Shown: positions 59,353 through 64,000 of the stretch, one piece after another
How positions within the stretch are numbered: the stretch's first letter is position 1
Layout of the letters: the number at the start of each line of letters is the position of its first letter
Origin: Streptomyces sp. NBC_01232
Lineage (GTDB): Bacteria; Actinomycetota; Actinomycetes; Streptomycetales; Streptomycetaceae
Length of the DNA stretch: 64,000 nt
Direction: 5' to 3'
Assembly (NCBI RefSeq): GCF_035989885.1
Contig: NZ_CP108518.1
Location: 372,001 to 436,000 of the forward strand
Notes under the pieces: generated by a model
The model's database searches: none
What the model was told of the DNA's origin: nothing
What the model saw: only the letters and a program-made list of their open reading frames with translations
Made by a program: the position numbers and the translations under genes

Positions 59353-60161
59353 CCGGCACGACGCTCACGGACGGCCTCGGACGCGGCGGCCGGGTCCGGC
59401 CGCTCGCCGCCCTGCGGCAGACCGCCACCATGGCCTGGCGCAGCCTGGTCTCGGTGAAGCACAACCCGCTGGAGCTCGTCGACTACAGCATCACACCGAT
59501 CATGTTCGTGTTCCTGTTCACCTACGTCTTCGGCGGGCAGATGGCGGGCTCCCCTCAGGAGTACCTCCAGTACGCGCTTGCGGGGATCATCGTTCAGAAC
59601 ACGCTGTTCATGAGCATGTATACCGCCATGTCGCTGAACACCGACCTCACCAAGGGCGTGTTCGACCGGCTCCGCAGTCTGCCGATCGCCCGTTCGGCGC
59701 CGTTGTTCGGCCGGATCGTGGCGGACCTCGCCAAACAGCTCTGGGCGATGCTGCTGATGATCGCGCTGGGGCTGGTGCTGGGCTTCGAGATCACCGGCGG
59801 TCCGGCCGGTTTCCTCGGCGCGACGGTGCTGCTGCTCGTCTTCGCCGCGGCCGTCTCGTGGACGGCGGTGCTGATCGGGATGGTGGCCGGGGACGCGGAG
59901 AAGGTTCAGGTCTTCGCCTTCACCTTCATCTTCCCGCTCACCTTCACCAGCAGCGCGTTCGTCGAGGTCGACACCATGCCCGGATGGCTCCAGGCATGGG
60001 TCGAGGTCAACCCCGTGACACATCTGTCGGACGCGTTCCGCGGGCTGCTGCTCGGCACTCCGGCCGGCGAGGCGATTCTCTGGTCGCTGGTCTGGGCGGT
60101 CGGCATCACGGCGGTCTTCATGCCCCTGGCGATGCGCGCCTACCGCTCCGAGAGCCACTGA
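59349..60161 (+). CDS. ABC-2 type permease, DrrB type
   Basis: 270 residues with six helices (SITPIMFVFLFTYVFGGQMA, ALAGIIVQNTLFMSMYTAMS, LWAMLLMIALGLVLGFEI, ATVLLLVFAAAVSWTAVLIG, FAFTFIFPLTFTSSAFVEV, LWSLVWAVGITAVFMPLAMR) and the ABC-2 loop FDRLRSLPIARSAPLFGRIV. It pairs with the DrrA-type ATPase by a four-base overlap (ATGA). Exports an unknown small molecule; such pairs also occur as free-standing drug-resistance or lipid exporters, and no biosynthetic genes are near. Confidence 0.92.
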
Positions 60162-60176
60162 GCCCCGCGTCGTCGG

Positions 60177-61220
60177 TCAGTAGGTGACGACGATCCTCCG
60201 CGCCGGGCCGTCCACCCGGATACGGCCTCCGACCGGGATGACGACTTGCGGGTCGGTGTGGCCGAGTTCGACGTCGAACACCACCATGGTGTCGGGGGCG
60301 TACTGCCGCAGGGCGCGCAGGACGGCCTCGCGCTGCTGCAGGCGGTAGTGCGCCTTGCCCTCGGCGTCGAGCGGGTTCTCGAACGACCAGCTCTTCGCCC
60401 TGCCCATGAGCAGTGCGGGGAACTGCTGCAGCAGTCCGCGCTCGCCCACGCTCCGAAGGACCCGGTAGACCTCCTCGGCGGGCGGCATTTCCTCGGAGGT
60501 CTCCAGGAACAGCACGTTTCCGGCGTAGGAGTCGACCGGCTGCACCACGCGGTCGGCCATCAGCAGCCAGGAGATGATCTCCAGGTTGCCGCCCCAGCTG
60601 ATGCCTTCGACGACCCGGTCGGCGTTGTGCCAGGACCAGCCGTCGGCCGGCTCCATGAACGGCTCGGATTCGAAGGTGTGCGGGTCCTCCCAGGGGCTGT
60701 TGACGTCTCCGTAGGTGTCCGCCGCGGTGAGCTCGTACTCGCCCGACGTGAACAGCGCCGCCCGCAGCGAGTCGGCGGTCGACGGGTGCATCGCGCCGGG
60801 CCGTCCGAAGCCGACCATGACCGACCCGCCGTGGTAGCCGACGATGCCCAAGTTCCTGAGGAACAGCAGCAGGTTGGTGTTGTCGCTGTAGCCGAGGAAC
60901 GGCTTGGGGTTGGCGCGTATCAGGTCACGGTCGAGGTGGGGAAGGACGGTGATCTGGTCGTCGCCGCCGATGCTGGTGATCACGGCCTTGATGTCGGGGT
61001 CCGCGAAGGCGGCGTGGATGTCCGCGGCCCGGTCCTCGGGCGTCGCACCCATCGTCCGGGTCGTCGGGTACTCCACCGGCTTCAGACCGAAGTCCTCCAG
61101 GAGCCGGCGCAGCCCGAGCTCGTACGGCATCGGGAAGAGACCGGGGAGGCCGGACGAGGGCGACAGTACGGCGACCTGGTCTCCGGGGCGGGGTTTCACG
61201 GGGTAGCGCGGATCCATCAT
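60177..61220 (-). CDS. LD-carboxypeptidase family (S66, MccF-like) protein
   Basis: 347 residues. VKPRPGDQVAVLSPSSGLPG opens the fold; ITSIGGDDQITVLPHLD and KPFLGYSDNTNLLLFL hold the nucleophile Ser (GYSDNTN); the Glu/His of the triad fit ELGHTDPQVVIPVGG at the end. Family members cleave murein LD-bonds or, as MccF, inactivate microcin C-like peptidyl-nucleotide drugs. The sequence looks closer to the MccF-like clade (inference). ATG 61220 or 61217; no strong ribosome site. Convergent with DrrB. Confidence 0.85.
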   Translation of the reverse strand: MMDPRYPVKPRPGDQVAVLSPSSGLPGLFPMPYELGLRRLLEDFGLKPVEYPTTRTMGATPEDRAADIHAAFADPDIKAVITSIGGDDQITVLPHLDRDLIRANPKPFLGYSDNTNLLLFLRNLGIVGYHGGSVMVGFGRPGAMHPSTADSLRAALFTSGEYELTAADTYGDVNSPWEDPHTFESEPFMEPADGWSWHNADRVVEGISWGGNLEIISWLLMADRVVQPVDSYAGNVLFLETSEEMPPAEEVYRVLRSVGERGLLQQFPALLMGRAKSWSFENPLDAEGKAHYRLQQREAVLRALRQYAPDTMVVFDVELGHTDPQVVIPVGGRIRVDGPARRIVVTY

Positions 61221-61338
61221 CCGATGATCATAGAAGCCGGCGGATCCGGCCTCACGCAGATTATGCGGGGCGAGCCCGCAAAGGCGTCGCGGAGCGGCAT
61301 GTCGGGCGCGTCGGTATGGCAATCATTCATGCCTATCA

Positions 61339-61363
61339 TCTCGAATCGAATGCAAAATCGAGA
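61339..61363. promoter_or_regulatory. AT-rich stretch with a short dyad
   Basis: TCTCGA (61339-61344) and TCGAGA (61358-61363) lie in an unusually AT-rich stretch (about 61318-61375) between the divergent S66 and NlpC genes. Either side could be a promoter; no clear -35/-10 pair was found. Confidence 0.3.
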
Positions 61364-61507
61364 CAAATCAGCCTGTGTCCGACACCGTTCAGCGTGCCGC
61401 GTCGGAGAAAACTGGTCCGCCGTCAGACCCATGAGGCATTCGACCGAGAACAGGACCTTGACCACTGACCTGACTGTTACCTGCCAACCGATTGCGGAGG
61501 TGTCACG

Positions 61508-62005
61508 ATGTCCTGCTTCAGGACCGACTTCCGAAAGGCCCCCAAGGGCCTTCTCCCCACGTGCTGTTGCCCCAGAGCACGCGCCGCACTCTCCCTGCTG
61601 CTCCTGACGGCCGCCGCACTGACCGGCCCCGCAGCCCCGGCGCACGCCGCCGCCCCGTATGGCGCCAGAGCCGTCGCGGTGGCCGCATCCAAACAGGGCT
61701 CGCCGTATGCCTACGGCGCCACCGGCCCCAAACGCTTCGACTGTTCGGGCCTCACCCTCTACGCCTTCAAGAAGGCCGGCAAACGCCTCCCGCGCACCGC
61801 GGACCAGCAGTACGAGCACACCCGCCACATCCCCGAGGCCGATCGCGCGGCCGGGGACCTGGTCTTCTTCCCCAGCGGCTCGACCATGACCCACGTGGGC
61901 ATCTACGCCGGCGACGACCGGATCTGGCATGCCCCGCGACCCGGAACCCGGGTACGCCTGGAGCGGATCTGGAGCTCAGCGGTCCGCTATGGGCGGGCCA
62001 CCTGA
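61508..62005 (+). CDS. Secreted NlpC/P60 peptidase
   Basis: 165 residues: signal peptide (AALSLLLLTAAALTGPAAPA, cut near AHAAA) and one NlpC/P60 domain. Catalytic residues are visible: Cys in RFDCSGLTLYAFKKAG, His in MTHVGIYAGDD, and IWHAPRPG. It cleaves D-Glu-DAP type bonds in peptidoglycan peptides. Three Cys cluster before the signal helix (LPTCCCPRAR). GGAGGTG lies six bases before ATG 61508. The end overlaps the opposing MFS gene by 19 bases. Confidence 0.92.
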   Translation: MSCFRTDFRKAPKGLLPTCCCPRARAALSLLLLTAAALTGPAAPAHAAAPYGARAVAVAASKQGSPYAYGATGPKRFDCSGLTLYAFKKAGKRLPRTADQQYEHTRHIPEADRAAGDLVFFPSGSTMTHVGIYAGDDRIWHAPRPGTRVRLERIWSSAVRYGRAT

Positions 62006-63306
62006 TCGGGCGTCCGGCCGTTCCGGCCCCGGGGACTGCGCTCCCCCGCCACTACCGCTGTCGCTGCCGCCACCACGACGGGCCCGGTGCCCGCGGGCAG
62101 CCTGCGGACGGCCCGCACGCTCGGGACGAGCAACAGCGCCAGGCTCGCCGACACCATCAGTACGGCACTCCAGAGCAGGACGGATTCCGTACCGAGCCGG
62201 GTCGCGACGGCTCCCACCGCGAGGTAGCCCAGCGGCACCGACATGAGCTCACCGGCCGAGCTGAAGGAGGTGACCCGCCCGAGCACCTCGGGCGGCAGCT
62301 GTTCCTGCACGGCGGTGTTCCAGCACACGATCGCGATGTCGAGGCCGATGCCGGCCATGACCGTCGCCCCGGCCAGCACGGGGAGCGGGGCGCCCAGGGC
62401 GAGTGCCAGGAAGGGCAGCGCGAGAGGCACATTGGCGCAGACGCACACGACCATGATTCTGGACGGTTTCCACTTGAGCGAAACGATTCCGCCCAGGAGC
62501 AGGCCTGCCGCGAGTGCGCCCTGGACGATTCCCCAGGAGGAAGCACCCAGATGACCGTTGCGGGCGATCACCGGGCCGAGGAGCTGATAGCCGCCGAGCC
62601 AGAGGGCGACGACCACGGTGCCGGACAGCGCATAGGACCAGATCCAGGAAAGACGGGAGAACTCTTTCCAGCCATCCTTGAAGTCACGGAAGACTGAAGC
62701 AGTCGCGGTCCTGGCGGGTCCGGGACCGTCGAGACGGCTGCAGAGGAAGGCCGCGACCGCGAAGCTGGCGGCGTCCCAGGCCAGGGTCGGTTCCGGGCCG
62801 ACGAGTGCGACGAGGGCGCCGCCGACCGCCGGCGCGAGGATGCGGACCACATTGCCGGGCAACCGCATCAGCGCGTTCGCCTGCTGCAGCTCGCCGGGAT
62901 CGACGAGCTGCGGCAGCAGGCTGTTCATGGCGGGCTGGGTCAGGGCCGACGCGCAGCCCGCCAGCGCCGCGAAGAGGGCGATCCGCCCGGTGGTGGCCGT
63001 TCCCGTCGCCACGAGCAGGGCGACGCAGCCCTGGGTGACGGCCGGCACCAAGTTGCCGATCACCATGACCCGTTGACGGGAGAACCGGTCCGCGACGACT
63101 CCTCCGACGAGGAGGAGGACCAGCTGGGGCGCGGTGTTGCAGGCGAGGACGATCGCCAGGGACGCCGGACTGCTGTCGAACCCGAACACCGCGAAGGCCA
63201 GGGCCACGGGAGCCATCGCCGTTCCGCTCATCGAGATGAGCCGTGCGAGGAGGAACAGCCTGAACGGTTTGTGCCGCAGCGTGGAGAGAGATCCCGGTCG
63301 AACCAT
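61987..63306 (-). CDS. MFS transporter (enterobactin exporter-like)
   Basis: 439 residues, twelve predicted helices. N-terminal HKPFRLFLLARLISMSGTAM and the loop VVADRFSRQRVMVIGNL (D-R-x-x-R-R type motif A) mark the MFS_3/EntS-like branch of drug or siderophore exporters. A central loop (RDFKDGWKEFSRLSWIW) is typical. ATG 63306 lacks a strong ribosome site. Substrate unknown. Confidence 0.9.
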   Translation of the reverse strand: MVRPGSLSTLRHKPFRLFLLARLISMSGTAMAPVALAFAVFGFDSSPASLAIVLACNTAPQLVLLLVGGVVADRFSRQRVMVIGNLVPAVTQGCVALLVATGTATTGRIALFAALAGCASALTQPAMNSLLPQLVDPGELQQANALMRLPGNVVRILAPAVGGALVALVGPEPTLAWDAASFAVAAFLCSRLDGPGPARTATASVFRDFKDGWKEFSRLSWIWSYALSGTVVVALWLGGYQLLGPVIARNGHLGASSWGIVQGALAAGLLLGGIVSLKWKPSRIMVVCVCANVPLALPFLALALGAPLPVLAGATVMAGIGLDIAIVCWNTAVQEQLPPEVLGRVTSFSSAGELMSVPLGYLAVGAVATRLGTESVLLWSAVLMVSASLALLLVPSVRAVRRLPAGTGPVVVAAATAVVAGERSPRGRNGRTPDQVARP

Positions 63307-63388
63307 TCGACGGAGAGTAACCTGCCGCGCAGGGGCGCCCGTTCACCCGGGTCCGATCGGTCCGGGGCCGCCGAGGACGATCAGCGCC

Positions 63389-63985
63389 TCAGAGGGATTC
63401 GCCCGGCCGCAGATAGCGGTACCCGTGGTCGGTCTCCTCCTCGAGCCAGCCGTTGACGCTGCCGAGACCTCGATCGTTGATCTGGGCGTCGTGAATGCCG
63501 AACGCCCGCTGTGGTTTCACGGCCTTGACGAAATCGATCGCCTCCACCATTTTCAGCCACGACCCCTGCACCGGCACCAGGAGCGTCTCGACCGGCTGCT
63601 CGGGAACGTGCAGCGAGTCACCCGGGTGGTAGACCGCGTCGTCGATGACGTAGCCGAGGTTCGCGCAGTCGGGCTGGCCGGCGTAGATGAAGGCATGGCG
63701 ACCGCCGACCGCCCGTATCCGGAAGCCGGCGGCCGTGAACTCCGTACCCGAGGACACCCCGATGGCTTCGAGCCGTGGAATGTCCGCCCCGGCGGGGGCG
63801 TAGACCGGCACACCGAGCCCGGCCAGGCGCAGCACGTCGACGTGATCGGTGTGTTCGTGGGTGACCAGGACCGCGTCCGCGCCCGCCAGGGCGGCCGGTT
63901 CGCTCCACGTCCCGGGGTCGATGACCAGGACGCGGCCTTCGTGCTCGATCCGGACACATGCGTGGGTGTACTTCGTGATCCGCAT
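63389..63985 (-). CDS. MBL-fold metallo-hydrolase (UlaG-like)
   Basis: 198 residues. Metal motif HEHTDHVDVLRLA (H-x-H-x-D-H), opening MRITKYTHACVRIEH and VIDPGTWSEPAAL, then YVIDDAVYHPGDSLHVP with the metal-bridging Asp and GIHDAQINDRGLG near the end. The family hydrolyses lactone or phosphodiester-like bonds. The start at ATG 63985 lies near the window edge, so its promoter is not seen. Confidence 0.9.
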   Translation of the reverse strand: MRITKYTHACVRIEHEGRVLVIDPGTWSEPAALAGADAVLVTHEHTDHVDVLRLAGLGVPVYAPAGADIPRLEAIGVSSGTEFTAAGFRIRAVGGRHAFIYAGQPDCANLGYVIDDAVYHPGDSLHVPEQPVETLLVPVQGSWLKMVEAIDFVKAVKPQRAFGIHDAQINDRGLGSVNGWLEEETDHGYRYLRPGESL

Positions 63986-64000
63986 GACTGCGGACCGTAC

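Overview
The window is GC-rich (mostly above 70 %), gene-dense DNA with strong third-codon-position G/C bias, frequent GTG and TTG starts, GGAGG-type ribosome binding sites and several 4-base stop/start overlaps. With a WhiB-type Fe-S regulator, SigB/SigF-like sigma factors with partner-switching proteins, RICIN and LTD secreted proteins and a MatB-like polysaccharide synthase, this points to a Streptomyces or close relative. It reads as ordinary chromosome, probably with many accessory genes. No rRNA, tRNA, prophage, insertion sequence, CRISPR array or biosynthetic gene cluster was recognised.

Layout. 1-9.1 kb is the most eroded part: a PRC-barrel gene cut by the window edge, a truncated small gene, a membrane protein, a VOC protein, a DHFR-like reductase, an AraC remnant, a secreted metalloprotease-RICIN gene with a one-base frameshift, a Ser/Gly-rich secreted protein, a DUF1905 remnant, DoxX and DUF1648 membrane proteins, a secreted protein, and an MDR oxidoreductase whose middle segment is inverted relative to its C-terminal part. 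9.1-19.3 kb holds a SpoIIE-type phosphatase with sensor domains, a YjbR protein, two adjacent DUF4139 genes, a dehydrogenase fused to an NTF2-like domain, and an AraC/GyrI regulator. 19.5-27.3 kb is mostly metabolic: beta-lactamase fold esterase, acyl-CoA synthetase, TetR regulator facing a quinone-reductase-like gene with shared operator half-sites, an S33 peptidase and a PLC-X protein.

27.3-35 kb has a WhiB protein, an MscS channel, an anti-sigma kinase convergent with a SigB-type sigma factor, small regulators, and a LysR gene divergent from an IMPase-like/F420-reductase-like pair. 35-40.3 kb has a GH16-like lipoprotein and a three-gene exopolysaccharide locus (membrane protein, deacetylase-glycosyltransferase, acyltransferase). 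40.4-43.4 kb has a CPA2 antiporter and its TrkA-C sensor separated by a 600-base leader-like gap. 43.4-47.6 kb has a lipoprotein sortase and a copper operon (small TM protein, CopA ATPase, PCuAC-like protein). 48-51.7 kb has a coupled operon (nucleotidyltransferase, 84-aa protein, phosphoesterase) followed by a complete sigma/antagonist/anti-sigma set. The rest holds HAD, DJ-1, glutamate-cysteine-ligase-like, aldo/keto reductase, LTD protein, DrrAB-type ABC transporter, LD-carboxypeptidase, NlpC/P60, MFS and MBL genes.

How they may work together: the clearest common thread is general stress control. Two SigB-family sigma factors, two HATPase anti-sigma factors, one STAS antagonist and one PP2C phosphatase are present, and three promoters match the SigB-type pattern GNNT-N14-16-GGGTA(C/T): before the anti-sigma gene at 28.9 kb, the sigma gene at 49.9 kb and the ligase gene at 53.5 kb. 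All functional calls come from reading protein motifs; no database search was possible.
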